From Paenibacillus yonginensis (GTDB lineage Bacteria; Bacillota; Bacilli; Paenibacillales; Paenibacillaceae): DNA of 64,000 bases. Numbering within the stretch: the stretch's first letter is position 1; each line of letters begins with the position of its first letter. Position numbers and translations under genes: made by a program. Shown here piece after piece: positions 8,196-16,791 of the stretch. Location: assembly GCF_001685395.1 (NCBI RefSeq), contig NZ_CP014167.1, forward strand, positions 2,361,501-2,425,500, in the 5' to 3' direction. Below the pieces are notes generated by a model that was not told the DNA's origin, did not search any database, and was given only the letters and a program-made list of their open reading frames with translations.

Positions 8196-8876
8196 CTACA
8201 ATTCCAAATCACTTTCACGAATACGCCAATCGATCGGCGTTCTGCCGTGGCTGCTCAGGAACGCATTGCATCTTGAAAAAGGTCTGCTGCCAAAAAATCC
8301 GTGCCGCGCGGACAACGGACTAGGATGAGCCGAAGCGATGATCTCGTGACGCCTTGCGTCAATGATCGCTCCTTTTTTCCGCGCATAGTTGCCCCACAGC
8401 ATAAACACTACGGGCTGCGGACCTTCATTCAGCTTGGAAATCACCGCGTCCGTAAAGCGTTCCCACCCCTTCCCCTGATGCGAGTTGGGAATCCCCTCCC
8501 GCACCGTCAATATGGAGTTAAGCAGCAGAACGCCCTCCTCCGCCCACGGCGTAAGCGTGCCGGTAAGGGGAACAGGAATATCCAGATCGGCGGACATTTC
8601 TTTATAAATGTTATGAAGGGAAGGGGGAATCCGAACGCCAGGCAGCACGGAGAAACTCAAGCCGTGAGCTTGTCCCAGTTGGTGGTACGGGTCCTGCCCC
8701 ACAATCACCGCCTTCACCTCATGAAAAGGAGTCAGTTCAAACGCCTGAAACAAAAAAGAACGCGGCGGAAACACCACATGCTCCGCATATTCATGGTTCA
8801 GCCATTCCATCAATTCCTGAAAATAAGGCTGCCCCATTTCCTCCCGCAAAACTTCATCCCAATCATTTCCGAACAT
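8196..8876 (-). CDS. ung: Uracil-DNA glycosylase, family 1
   Basis: A 226-residue enzyme that removes uracil from DNA at the start of base-excision repair. The catalytic water-activating Asp lies in GQDPYHQLGQAHGLSFSV (D62), and the second active-site motif HPSPLSA (His) is near the C-terminus. Length and motif order match B. subtilis Ung. The gene is followed by an unassigned small gene in the same direction. Confidence 0.97.
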   Translation of the reverse strand: MFGNDWDEVLREEMGQPYFQELMEWLNHEYAEHVVFPPRSFLFQAFELTPFHEVKAVIVGQDPYHQLGQAHGLSFSVLPGVRIPPSLHNIYKEMSADLDIPVPLTGTLTPWAEEGVLLLNSILTVREGIPNSHQGKGWERFTDAVISKLNEGPQPVVFMLWGNYARKKGAIIDARRHEIIASAHPSPLSARHGFFGSRPFSRCNAFLSSHGRTPIDWRIRESDLEL

Positions 8877-9008
8877 GCTACATCTCTCCAGTCCCGAATT
8901 ATGTCTAAGATTCTTTACCCAAAAGGTCGGAACTCGTCACTTGGGAGCCTGATGAATTCATATTCGGTTCCCTTGCCATCTGATCTAATCAGTCTGAAAA
9001 AATGCCCC

Positions 9009-9662
9009 TTATTTCCGGCCGTAATCGGCTTTGATCTCGCCCCAATGTTTAGTCTGCCATTTGAGGACAGGAGTCGAATAAGTGTTGGTGTTCAGCCAGC
9101 TGACTGCCCGGTCGATCAGCCCCCAGATTTCAGCGGTTGAGCTGTTGCGGGGAAGCGTTGTCGCCACCTGTTTCTTTTTGACCCAATTAATCGCGTTGAC
9201 GGAATCGGAATAGACCACTTTATTGCTGCCGGTCTGCTTGATCAATGCCAGGGCGTGTACAATCGCCAGAAACTCACCGATATTGTTGGTGCCATTCGGA
9301 ATCGGGCCTACGGCAAAAATCACCTCTCCCGTAGCCGTGTCCACCCCTTTGTATTCAACCGGTCCCGGATTGCCCCTAGTCCCGACATCCACAGAGATGC
9401 TGTTGTAGTTAATTTCCCCTATTTCCTCCGGAGTTGCTGTTGTCCGGCTTCTGCCCGCTGCTCCCGACGCAGACGGGCCGGCCCCGCTGCCCCAGTTGCC
9501 TTTCCAACCCGCCTTATAGGCTGCCTCAGCCTCTGCACGGCTTGCATAAGATTTATATTTCGCTCCTGTATAACCGTTTGTCTGCTTCTGGCAGTCCGCC
9601 CAGGAATCGTAGACGCCCGGCTTCTTGCCTTCCCAAACCACGTAAAACTTCTGCCCTGCCAA
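9009..9662 (-). CDS. Ribonuclease HI with N-terminal viroplasmin-like domain
   Basis: A 217-residue protein with two domains. Residues about 4-52 form the caulimovirus viroplasmin/RNase H1 N-terminal module (KFYVVWEGKKPGVYDSWADC). After a Gly/Ser/Ala linker, residues about 84-217 form an RNase H fold with acidic residues D92 (SVDVGTRGN), E130 (NIGEFLAI), D153 (VYSDSVNA) and D214 (KADYGRK). This combination is known from eukaryotic RNase H1 and some Bacillota; the N-terminal module binds RNA-DNA hybrids. It should degrade RNA in hybrids. The gene is unlinked to other repair genes except ung upstream. Confidence 0.9.
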   Translation of the reverse strand: MAGQKFYVVWEGKKPGVYDSWADCQKQTNGYTGAKYKSYASRAEAEAAYKAGWKGNWGSGAGPSASGAAGRSRTTATPEEIGEINYNSISVDVGTRGNPGPVEYKGVDTATGEVIFAVGPIPNGTNNIGEFLAIVHALALIKQTGSNKVVYSDSVNAINWVKKKQVATTLPRNSSTAEIWGLIDRAVSWLNTNTYSTPVLKWQTKHWGEIKADYGRK

Positions 9663-9903
9663 TAAATTCAGCCCCTTGATCCTCTGTGATAAAAAAATCC
9701 CCTTTCACCTCATTCCACACCATAGCGCAGAAACCGTAAAAGAGGACCGTTGTATGCACAAAAACACCGCTTGTACATGTGTATTCCTAGCTTACTTGAA
9801 AGCGACATGGGCGTCAATGCCGGAGGCACTAGGAGAGAACCGCCCGATCAGCAATGCACAGTCCCAGCCGTATTAAAAGGACCTTCCTCCACATTACCTG
9901 TTG

Positions 9904-9909
9904 TATAAT
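9904..9909 (+). promoter_or_regulatory. Candidate -10 box for the BASS transporter gene
   Basis: TATAAT, preceded by TTG, lies about 35 bases before the ATG at 9944. No convincing -35. The interval 9663-9943 otherwise shows only unsupported short frames. Confidence 0.35.
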
Positions 9910-9943
9910 AGAAAAATACTCCCATAAAGGACGGACTTTTCTT

Positions 9944-10921
9944 ATGCTTCAAACCTTGAATCGCCGGCTTAACCGGATGATGCCGCTTATTACGCCTGCC
10001 AGTATTATCGCTGGCGTCTTGTGCGGAGGACTGCTCTCCTCCTATACGTTCCTATCCCCGTGGCTGTTTGCGTTTATGACTTTTGCCGGAAGCATCAGCC
10101 TCAGCTTCAGAGACTTCTTCAGCGTGCTCAAGAAACCGCTCCCGCTGGTCGCCTGCTTGCTGGTGCTGCACTTGATTATGCCGCTTGTTGCGCTGGGATC
10201 GGGGCATCTCGTCTTCTCGGGCGATGCTTATACCATCACCGGGCTTGTGCTTGCAGCCGCCATCCCGACAGGGGTCAGCAGCTTTGTGTGGGTCAGCCTG
10301 TACCGGGGCAGCATAGCCCTGACCTTGTCCATAATTCTTATAGACACCCTTCTTGCTCCTTTTGTTGTTCCGGGCATCCTGTCCCTGCTTATCGGGGCAA
10401 ACGTTCATCTGGATATCCTGCCGATGATGAGCAGCCTGTTCTGGATGATCGTCTTCCCTTCGCTGCTCGGCATGGCGCTCAATGAGTGGACGAAAGGCGC
10501 TGTGGTACCGGTTTGGGGACCGCGGCTAAATCCTTTTTCCAAAATAGCCATGGCGGTGGTCATCGCGATTAACGGCTCTGTCGTCGCCCCTTATCTAGCC
10601 GATTTCAGCTTAAAGCTGGCCGGGTTGGCCGTCATGATCATTGCTTTGGCCGGTGCCGGTTACCTGCTCAGCTTCCTGATTTCATCTCTTATGGGCTGGA
10701 GCGAACCCGACCAGGTCGCGCTTGTATTTAATGGGGGCATGCGGAACATCAGCGCCGGAGCGGTGCTTGCCGTTGCTTATTTTCCCGCCCCCGTGGCCGT
10801 TCCGGTTGTGCTCGGCATGGTGTTTCAGCAGATGATGGCTTCGCTGGTCGGCTTCCTGCTCGGGCGCCGTTCCCGGTGGCGGGAATTAAAGGGGCCCAGC
10901 GGAACTTCACCCCCCGCTTAA
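9944..10921 (+). CDS. Bile acid:sodium symporter (BASS) family transporter
   Basis: About 325 residues forming nine or ten hydrophobic segments, with the BASS fold signatures: internal pseudo-repeat, the AAAIPTGVSSFVW segment, and NGGMRNISAGAVLA, the discontinuous-helix motif of the family. Family members move organic anions, bile-type sterols or precursors with sodium. The substrate here is unknown. Start chosen at 9944 with AAAGGA about 12 bases upstream; the open frame to 9854 lacks a ribosome site. Monocistronic. Confidence 0.85.
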   Translation: MLQTLNRRLNRMMPLITPASIIAGVLCGGLLSSYTFLSPWLFAFMTFAGSISLSFRDFFSVLKKPLPLVACLLVLHLIMPLVALGSGHLVFSGDAYTITGLVLAAAIPTGVSSFVWVSLYRGSIALTLSIILIDTLLAPFVVPGILSLLIGANVHLDILPMMSSLFWMIVFPSLLGMALNEWTKGAVVPVWGPRLNPFSKIAMAVVIAINGSVVAPYLADFSLKLAGLAVMIIALAGAGYLLSFLISSLMGWSEPDQVALVFNGGMRNISAGAVLAVAYFPAPVAVPVVLGMVFQQMMASLVGFLLGRRSRWRELKGPSGTSPPA

Positions 10922-11072
10922 CGATACCCCCGACTCATATTCCTAGTAAGGCTGCCAAGTTTTTTGTGTTAGAGTTTCATCCTATAACTGCTATTGAACT
11001 TATATATTAGACCTATATCCACCTTCTCCTTTATGATAATCCTAAATACCATGAAGGAGGCGGATAGATTTG

Positions 11073-11615
11073 ATGATCTATGATTTTGTAGCCCATTCGG
11101 TTGATGGAGTCCCTGTCGGTTTGTCCAAATACGAAGGCAAAGTGCTCCTCATTGTCAATACTGCCAGCAAATGCAGCTATTCCCGGCAGTTTGCCGGTCT
11201 TCAGGAGCTGTATGACGCCTATCGGGACAAAGGGTTGGAGATTCTCGGGTTCCCCTGCAACCAATTCAATCAGAAAGAGCCAGGGACAGGAGCGGAAGCG
11301 GAAGCTCACTGCCGGCACAGCTATGGGGTTACATTTCCGATCTTTGAGAAAGTAGAGGTTCGCGGGTCATCCGCCCATCCCTTGTTTCTCCATCTGACCC
11401 GGCAAGCCCCGTTTCAAGGCTATGATACCGAAACACCGGAGGGCAAGTGGATGAAGGATTTTCTGTTGGAAAAATATCCGGAGTTTTATGCCGGAGACGA
11501 AATCAAATGGAATTTCACAAAATTCCTGATTGGGCGCAGCGGCGAAACCATCCAAAGATTTGAAACCACGGTAGAGCCCGCTGCCCTTGCCGCGGCTGTT
11601 CAAGCGCTCCTTTGA
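11073..11615 (+). CDS. Glutathione peroxidase family thiol peroxidase
   Basis: A 180-residue cytosolic peroxidase. The catalytic Cys is C34 in NTASKCSYS (cysteine, not selenocysteine), with the conserved FPCNQF and WNFTKF motifs supplying Gln and Trp. Bacillota homologues (BsaA type) probably use thioredoxin or other low-molecular-weight thiols. AAGGAGGCGG precedes both TTG at 11070 and ATG at 11073. Terminator directly downstream. Confidence 0.93.
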   Translation: MIYDFVAHSVDGVPVGLSKYEGKVLLIVNTASKCSYSRQFAGLQELYDAYRDKGLEILGFPCNQFNQKEPGTGAEAEAHCRHSYGVTFPIFEKVEVRGSSAHPLFLHLTRQAPFQGYDTETPEGKWMKDFLLEKYPEFYAGDEIKWNFTKFLIGRSGETIQRFETTVEPAALAAAVQALL

Positions 11616-11642
11616 GCGAAGGAAGTCAGGTAGAAGGAGATC

Positions 11643-11675
11643 AGCAGAGGAAATTTAGTTCCCTCTGCTTTTTTG
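11643..11675 (+). terminator. Terminator of the glutathione peroxidase gene
   Basis: AGCAGAGG/CCTCTGCT stem followed by TTTTTTG on the plus strand. The loop includes the stop codon of the convergent gene ending at 11655. Confidence 0.85.
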
Positions 11676-12437
11676 TTTCTGCTTCAGCCAGAAATCCGGT
11701 TCGACATAGGGAATCAAAGCATCATCCAGTTCATCTCCGGGGGCCGTTGTCAGCTGTACGAGGAGCATTTCTTTTTTATTGGAAGGGTGAAGATCAGCGG
11801 TGGTGATAGTTATAACTTCTACTCCGTTTCTTTTTGGCTTGCCAGCTACGACGACTTGGTTCCCTAGGGTATAAACTTTATTAACCGAGGTTTGGAATAC
11901 TACCATATATAAATCAAGCTTTGTGTCGTGCTGGAAAAAGGGAAACGTGATGCCTACATCCCCCTGAAAAGTATATTGCTCCGAAAGCCCTATATCATAG
12001 GCGGGAAACAATCTGTGCAGGGCATAATACATTCGGAGCGGGATATAACTCCATCTGCCTCCCGAATAGGTGCTGTGCCACCTTTTATCGTAGACGGGTC
12101 TTACGTACTCCGGATCTTCTTTGATGACTTTAAAAGGGATGGATGTTCCCTTCCTGATTATTTCAGCTGGATGGATCCTATCCGAAGGATAAAACTTCTC
12201 CATCTCCACCCTAGAAGGAAGATCGTTCATTTGGATCGGCTCAGCTGGCTCTAAACGTGCCAAACGCTCTTGAAGCTCTTTGGATTGATTGGCAGGGGCT
12301 AACCTTTTGTTATTGGAATCGGGGGCAAAAGATTGAACAGCCCATGAAGGCAAGCCAAATAAAGAATCCAGTATCACACCTGTTAAAATAACGAGGACTG
12401 TTTTAAATGTCCCTTGTGCCCATTTATAGTTCCGCAA
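11655..12437 (-). CDS. Exported protein of unknown function
   Basis: A 260-residue protein starting with a basic N-terminus and a hydrophobic segment (FKTVLVILTGVILDSLFGL) that looks like a signal peptide or anchor. The remainder is soluble with several tyrosine/tryptophan-rich strands. I do not recognise the family. No ribosome site is striking. Its last codons overlap the terminator of the convergent peroxidase gene. Confidence 0.6.
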   Translation of the reverse strand: MRNYKWAQGTFKTVLVILTGVILDSLFGLPSWAVQSFAPDSNNKRLAPANQSKELQERLARLEPAEPIQMNDLPSRVEMEKFYPSDRIHPAEIIRKGTSIPFKVIKEDPEYVRPVYDKRWHSTYSGGRWSYIPLRMYYALHRLFPAYDIGLSEQYTFQGDVGITFPFFQHDTKLDLYMVVFQTSVNKVYTLGNQVVVAGKPKRNGVEVITITTADLHPSNKKEMLLVQLTTAPGDELDDALIPYVEPDFWLKQKQKSRGN

Positions 12438-12676
12438 TTTACATCACCGCTAAATAGTCTGGTTCTTAGAGAAAAAAATATGTGGTGCTCCCTTTAAGCC
12501 ATATTCCAAGCAAAATAAAAATTCCCTCAATCCACACAAAACACGCTATATGAACGGCTACCTCACGCCACTCGCTCGCCAACTACACGGGGACCTCATC
12601 ATTCATTTATCGGGATGTTTCCCTTTGGCGCCCAATCCATTGCGCTTTCCGGGTGTCCCAACGATATTTTAAGAAC
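12438..12676. other. Intergenic stretch before the IS3 element
   Basis: I see no gene, RNA or clear hairpin here. It ends in the AAC target-site copy at 12674-12676. Confidence 0.5.
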
Positions 12677-12755
12677 TGGAGTGCTACGATAAAAATGCAG
12701 TCGAAAAACACCCTCGTATGAAATAAAATGAAAGCTAATGAGGGGATGAGCGAGA

Positions 12756-13046
12756 ATGAATCGGTACGACAAAGCATTCAAAGAAGAAGCGGTAAGGTTA
12801 AGCGATGAGATCGGGCCCAAGAAAGCGGCCGAGCAGTTAGGCGTAGCCTACCACACCTTGCAGGACTGGAGGAAACGAAGAACCCTGCACGGTGATGGAG
12901 CGCATATCGGAAGTGGTCGCGCTTATGCATCTGCCAATAAGACTACGCGTGAAATCGAATTAGAAAGAGAAAACAGCGAGTTGCGTCGTGCGAATGAAAT
13001 TCTCAAGGACGCACTTGGTTTTTTCGCAAAAGACCGGAAGCGCTAA
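12756..13046 (+). CDS. IS3-family transposase OrfA
   Basis: A 96-residue protein with an HTH_Tnp_1-type helix-turn-helix (FKEEAVRLSDEIGPKKAAEQLG) and a C-terminal leucine-zipper-like helix (LERENSELRRANEILKDAL). It binds the element ends and provides the N-terminal part of the OrfAB transposase after -1 frameshifting. Start ATG follows GAGGGGATGAGCGAGA. Confidence 0.93.
   Translation: MNRYDKAFKEEAVRLSDEIGPKKAAEQLGVAYHTLQDWRKRRTLHGDGAHIGSGRAYASANKTTREIELERENSELRRANEILKDALGFFAKDRKR
13019..13025 (+). other. -1 programmed frameshift heptamer between orfA and orfB
   Basis: T TTT TTC in the orfA frame matches the X XXY YYZ pattern. After slippage the frame reads RKRPEALKACQLYGYIRERR and continues without a stop into orfB. 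Confidence 0.7.
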
Positions 13047-13105
13047 AAGCATGCCAGCTCTATGGTTACATCCGTGAACGACGGGATCGATGGACCGTCA
13101 AAGAG

Positions 13106-13930
13106 ATGTGCAAAGTACTTGCTGTCAGCGAATCAGGCTATTACCGCAGCTTGAAGCCCACACCCAAACGAGAGCGGCAAGAACGCCTTCTGGTCAAAAT
13201 CAAAGAAATCATCGAAGAATATGAAGACAACAGCAATTACGGTGCCCAGCGGATTAGGCTGGCTCTAGCGCAAAAAGAGATCGTGACCAGCTACAGCACC
13301 GTCTATCGCATCATGAAGAAGCACGGTCTGCTGAAGAAAGTGAGGCGTCATCCAAACGGCATTACACGTGAGGATGCGGCAGCTCAAAAGAGCGAGAACC
13401 TGATCCAGAGAGACTTCAGCGCCTCAGCCCCCAACCAGAAGTGGCTATCGGATATCACAGAAGTGCCTTGTTTAGACGGTAAGCTGTATGTGTCCGCCGT
13501 ATTGGACTGTTTCAATGGGGAGATCGTGGGTCTGGCCATGGATGACAACATGCGTAAGGAACTCTGCATCCAAGCTTTTGAGAATGCCTGCAGGGCCAGA
13601 AATGCTCGTGGAATGATTTATCACAGCGACCGAGGCAGCCAGTTCACGAGCCACGCATTCCGAGCGTGTCTGGCTAAACGAGATGTCGTTCAAAGCATGA
13701 GCGGCACAGGGCGCTGCTATGACAACGCAAGAATGGAAAGCTTCTTTGCTACGCTAAAGAAAGAAAAGCTATATAAGATCAAAACCGAGCAATACCCGAT
13801 GGCCTATATGAAATCGATTATCTTCCGATACATCATGGTCTATTACAACAGACAGAGGGTTTACACCTCTAATCCAGGGGGATGGCCCCCAGCTATTTAT
13901 CGCGAAAGAATGCTGTCACAGGCAGCTTAA
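13106..13930 (+). CDS. IS3-family transposase OrfB (DDE integrase core)
   Basis: The ATG-initiated frame has 274 residues; in vivo it is probably made as the OrfAB fusion. An HTH_21-type region (about residues 30-90) is followed by the rve integrase core. The DDE triad is visible: Asp in WLSDITEV, Asp in IYHSDRGSQF, and Glu in NARMESFFATLKKE. All are intact. In-frame coding extends upstream of 13106 to the frameshift site. Confidence 0.93.
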   Translation: MCKVLAVSESGYYRSLKPTPKRERQERLLVKIKEIIEEYEDNSNYGAQRIRLALAQKEIVTSYSTVYRIMKKHGLLKKVRRHPNGITREDAAAQKSENLIQRDFSASAPNQKWLSDITEVPCLDGKLYVSAVLDCFNGEIVGLAMDDNMRKELCIQAFENACRARNARGMIYHSDRGSQFTSHAFRACLAKRDVVQSMSGTGRCYDNARMESFFATLKKEKLYKIKTEQYPMAYMKSIIFRYIMVYYNRQRVYTSNPGGWPPAIYRERMLSQAA

Positions 13931-14084
13931 TCATGGGGTTCTCATGAGTGTGTTTTCAAACTGCACTTTTTTTGACAACTCCAAACTTAGCAATGTATAT
14001 CAATTGGTCTCTGACATGAACAAAAAAAAGAGCGCAGCCCTACGGAGATTAATCCGCTAAGATTACGCTAAATTGACGTTTATG

Positions 14085-14708
14085 TTATTTAAAAGTACCT
14101 AAATCGAAGTTTATGTACTCAGCTCCGCCGAAGTCAAACATATTGTCACGCATAGCGAGTACCGCAGAGGTTACCTCTGCAGGGACTTTAAAGATTACAC
14201 TTTTGGTCAACTTAAGACCAAAATTGATCTTATCATACATAAAAATTGGATCTCCGTCCCAGCTCAAGGAGTCATCAGGCGCAAACTCGCGGTTGCTGCC
14301 ATCTAACAATTTAAAGTAACTACTGTCTACATTAATTGGAGCGTTCCCGTTGTTCTCCACTTCGATCGTAACCTTTACCGACAATGCTCCGTCATCATTT
14401 GTAGTGGCGGTCACTTTGTTAACGGTGACACCGTAGTCACCAAACGAAGCACTTTGCCCAACTTGGTATACAGTCGCACTCTCGGATGCACTAGGTTCTG
14501 GGGAGGTAGTTGTCGCTGCGGCACTCGTAGAGGTGGAGATATAACGCGTGGTACTCAAGGATGAAGACGATTCGTTATTTGCGAATTTTACGATGAACCC
14601 GATAACCGTAAGCATAATGGCAAAACCTACGACAAATCTGACAATCAGTTCGGCTGGGCTCGGTTTACCCAAATTAAACTTTTCACCGGGAATCTTATCA
14701 TTTGGCAA
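14085..14708 (-). CDS. Membrane-anchored DUF4352-like protein
   Basis: About 207 residues: one transmembrane helix near residues 18-40 (ELIVRFVVGFAIMLTVIGFI), a Ser/Thr-rich linker, then an Ig-like DUF4352-type domain (FGDYGVTVNKVTATT ... VTIEVENNGNAPINVDSSYFKL). The frame opens at a GTG at 14744, but GGAGGT seven bases before TTG at 14708 makes the latter the likely start. Such proteins are exported and of unknown role. It lies between the IS3 element and a degraded region. Confidence 0.7.
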   Translation of the reverse strand: MPNDKIPGEKFNLGKPSPAELIVRFVVGFAIMLTVIGFIVKFANNESSSSLSTTRYISTSTSAAATTTSPEPSASESATVYQVGQSASFGDYGVTVNKVTATTNDDGALSVKVTIEVENNGNAPINVDSSYFKLLDGSNREFAPDDSLSWDGDPIFMYDKINFGLKLTKSVIFKVPAEVTSAVLAMRDNMFDFGGAEYINFDLGTFK

Positions 14709-15118
14709 AAAGATGACCTCCGTAAAATCAGAATAGCGACTCACTTACAGTATTTATATGACAGAATACAGCTGCTAATCGCAATTATTTTACAGATCAA
14801 TTCTGGCGGAAGTACCTTTACAAAAAATAACTCCCGTAGTTTATTTTTCAGCGCGAGTTTTATAGGGGTTAGAAAAGGGGCCTCATGTTGTTGGCCTTGA
14901 GGACCCGTGACGACAGTCTGCAATTATTCAAGCGTATACATTACGCCACTATACAGGATTGGCAATCCTTTCGGATCACTGACGCCGCAAACCTGCGCCC
15001 CTCCGCCATTCCCCGTTTCCTATCGCCCCCGCACGTTTGTGCACCGTTTATATAAACGACATTAAAACTACACCATTACGCGATTCTTATTTATCCATAT
15101 CGTTACATTATGCAGCCG

Positions 15119-15326
15119 TTAATCAGCATCACCCCATGAGTTTTTCGGAGAGTCTTCCGACCCCACGTGTCGGTTGGGAAACGAGACGCGATAGGCCCCA
15201 GTTATAACCCGCTCAAATGCCGCCTCATCGCCAATTTCCGCCTCTTTACACGATGCCTAACGCCGTGTCCAGTAACTCCCGTATAATCTTCGGCGTCTTC
15301 TGCCGCATCCAATCGCGCATCTCCAT
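15119..15326 (-). pseudogene. Frameshifted small gene remnant
   Basis: ATG at 15326, preceded by GACGGAG, reads MEMRDWMRQKTPKIIRELL... and stops after 26 residues at 15246. A +1 change of frame near 15246 continues as KEAEIGDEAAFERVITGAYR... to a stop at 15119. The two pieces look like one acidic protein broken by an indel. The family is not recognised. Confidence 0.35.
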
Positions 15327-15390
15327 AAACTCCGTCACGCCATGTCATACGCATACCTGCGTTTACATCAATATTCCGTAATCTGGACAA

Positions 15391-15430
15391 AACAAAAACG
15401 CCTCCAATCGTTTTGTTAACGATGAGGCGC
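15391..15430 (-). terminator. Terminator downstream of tRNA-Leu
   Basis: CGCCTC/GAGGCG and ATCGTT/AACGAT form a 12-bp stem with a single bulged base; on the minus strand TTTTTGTTTTG follows. It lies about 105 bases after the tRNA 3' end. Confidence 0.75.
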
Positions 15431-15533
15431 TCCGTTAGTCCTGTGTACCTGCGCGTGTGTCCGTTACAGCTACACAGGACCTCCCGCCATTTGACGGGCA
15501 TTTAACGTTGATTTGACCGTAATTTTCGCGTTA

Positions 15534-15619
15534 TGCCGAGGACCGGGATCGAACCGGTACGGTAGTCACCTACCGCAGGATTTTAAGTCCTGTGCGTCTG
15601 CCAATTCCGCCACCCCGGC
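15534..15619 (-). tRNA. tRNA-Leu (anticodon UAA)
   Basis: An 86-base class II tRNA. The acceptor GCCGGGG pairs with CCTCGGC, discriminator A. The anticodon loop CTTAAAA gives UAA, and there is a long variable arm (GGTAGGTGACTACC) and a T loop GGTTCGATCCC. CCA is not encoded. Confidence 0.96.
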
Positions 15620-15682
15620 AGGGATGAAAGGTGTTACCAAACAACTTGCAGCAAGTTTTAATTGATAACAGCGACATTGAAG

Positions 15683-15712
15683 ATAATATCACGCGGACTC
15701 CTTGCTTGTCAA
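15683..15712 (-). promoter_or_regulatory. Promoter of tRNA-Leu
   Basis: TTGACA (15712-15707), 18-bp spacer, TATTAT (15688-15683) on the minus strand, about 60 bases upstream of the tRNA 5' end. Confidence 0.75.
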
Positions 15713-15830
15713 CCAGCAATTCCAGGTTAAATCCCCAGCCCTTCTTTTTTGGGAAATGCCATGTATGCAAAAGAAGTCCGGTTCACATAATAAGATGGTT
15801 ATTTTCTCAAAGGAAGGAGACTCCCAAACG

Positions 15831-16613
15831 GTGAAGATGAAGCTATGGGCTGCTGTCCTTATGGGGATCTTGCTGGTGGCCGTTCAAACTCAAACATCAG
15901 CTGCTGCGTCCCCCACCGGGCTGAAAGGACGGGAATATTACGAAGCCCGCGGTGAAATTGTGTGGGAAGTGCCTACAAGCGACAAGGTTGTGGCGCTTAC
16001 CTTCGATGACGGGCCCGATCCCGTAACTACACCTGCCATCCTCAAGCTGCTGAAGCAATACGATGCGAAAGCGACGTTTTTTGTAGTGGGCCGCCGTGTG
16101 GACCAATTTCCGGAAATTTTGCTTGAAGAGAACAAAGACGGGCATGAAATCGGCAATCACACCTACAAGCATACGTATTTTAATTTGAAGAGCAACGTGC
16201 CGTCCATGACCGAGGAAATCAGCAAAACAGAGAATTCCGTGCTTGCGCTGACCGGAAAAAGAACAACTTTATTCCGTCCGCCGGGCGGTTACTACAACAG
16301 CCAGCTGATCGACTATACCACAACCCACGGCTATCTGGCCGTGTTATGGTCGTGGCACCAGGATACCCGCGACTGGGCCAAGCCGGGAATCTGGAGGATT
16401 ACCGACAAGGTGCTCAAGAATCTGCACAGCGGCGATATTATCCTGATGCATGATCACGTTGAGAACAGCGTTCAGACGGTCGAAGCGCTGAAGGTCATTT
16501 TACCGGAGATCAAAAAACGGGGATACCAGTGTGTGACGGTTACCGAGCTGCTGAAGCACCAGCGGAACGCTGAACCGGTCAAACATGACAACAGCAAAAA
16601 AGCGGGGCCTTAA
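15831..16613 (+). CDS. Secreted polysaccharide deacetylase (NodB/CE4)
   Basis: A signal peptide (LWAAVLMGILLVAVQ...SAAA) precedes a NodB domain with all CE4 motifs: TFDDGPD (catalytic Asp and metal Asp), HEIGNHTYKH (metal His pair), FRPPGGYYN, and the late ILMHDHVE. It should remove N-acetyl groups from peptidoglycan or chitin-like sugars outside the cell. AAGGAAGGAGA is ten bases before GTG at 15831; an ATG lies two codons later and the frame is open to 15702. About 260 residues. A terminator overlaps its stop codon. Confidence 0.92.
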   Translation: MKMKLWAAVLMGILLVAVQTQTSAAASPTGLKGREYYEARGEIVWEVPTSDKVVALTFDDGPDPVTTPAILKLLKQYDAKATFFVVGRRVDQFPEILLEENKDGHEIGNHTYKHTYFNLKSNVPSMTEEISKTENSVLALTGKRTTLFRPPGGYYNSQLIDYTTTHGYLAVLWSWHQDTRDWAKPGIWRITDKVLKNLHSGDIILMHDHVENSVQTVEALKVILPEIKKRGYQCVTVTELLKHQRNAEPVKHDNSKKAGP

Positions 16614-16630
16614 AGGCCTGCCGCTTTTTT
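16596..16630 (+). terminator. Terminator overlapping the deacetylase stop codon
   Basis: AAAAAAGCGG/CCGCTTTTTT outer stem with inner GGCC/GGCC; the TAA stop (16611-16613) is in the loop. Confidence 0.85.
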
Positions 16631-16665
16631 GAAGTACCCGTTCATTTGAACCGACTAGCTTTTTA

Positions 16666-16791
16666 TTATAAAAAGAAGGAACGAGTAATGATGACCAACA
16701 AGATAAAGAGTACCAGGATAGTCCCTGTAGAAGTCCAGAATGCTCCTGGTCCAACGGGTCCGCAACCTGCTCCGCCTACAACGCCGCCCAT
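16666..16791 (-). CDS. YjcZ-like short sporulation-type membrane protein
   Basis: A 41-residue protein: Gly/Val-rich start (MGGVVGGAGCGPVGPG), an aromatic turn, then one hydrophobic helix (TILVLFILLVIITRSFF). Composition and order match the YjcZ family of small proteins often made in spores. AAAGGAGGAATTCAA precedes the ATG at 16791. Confidence 0.75.
   Translation of the reverse strand: MGGVVGGAGCGPVGPGAFWTSTGTILVLFILLVIITRSFFL

Larger units (their letters stand above)
12677..13983 (+). mobile_element. Complete IS3-family insertion sequence (1,307 bp)
   Basis: The ends are TGGAGT...ACTCCA, with imperfect inverted repeats that continue inward through a shared TGCAGT and AAACAC core at both ends. 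A 3-bp direct repeat AAC flanks it (12674-12676 and 13984-13986), as expected for IS3-family transposition. It holds two overlapping-phase genes, orfA and orfB, with a -1 slippery heptamer (T TTT TTC) at 13019-13025. No stop or deletion is visible in the DDE domain, so the copy looks potentially functional. Confidence 0.93.
14745..15533. other. Low-coding, degraded-looking region beside tRNA-Leu
   Basis: No intact gene is convincing. Minus-strand fragments with protein-like composition appear in different frames: an orphan C-terminal piece ending at 14924 (GVSDPKGLPILYSGVMYTLE), and pieces at 15119-15326. A 99-codon frame (15202-15501) also crosses it but has no good ribosome site. The position just 3' of a tRNA gene and broken small frames suggest the remains of an integrated element; no integrase or att repeat was found. 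Confidence 0.4.

Noticed and set aside
8905-8979. A 24-codon frame (MAREPNMNSSGSQVTSSDLLGKES) just upstream of ung.
   Set aside because: No ribosome site before its ATG and no family match; too short to support.
13930-14084. Search for a second IS or a passenger gene after the IS3 element.
   Set aside because: The sequence between the right end (13983) and the DUF4352-like gene is short and has no frame or repeat.
15202-15501. A 99-codon minus-strand frame next to tRNA-Leu.
   Set aside because: It overlaps the tRNA terminator, has no good ribosome site and its composition resembles an antisense shadow; other frames in the same interval look more protein-like.
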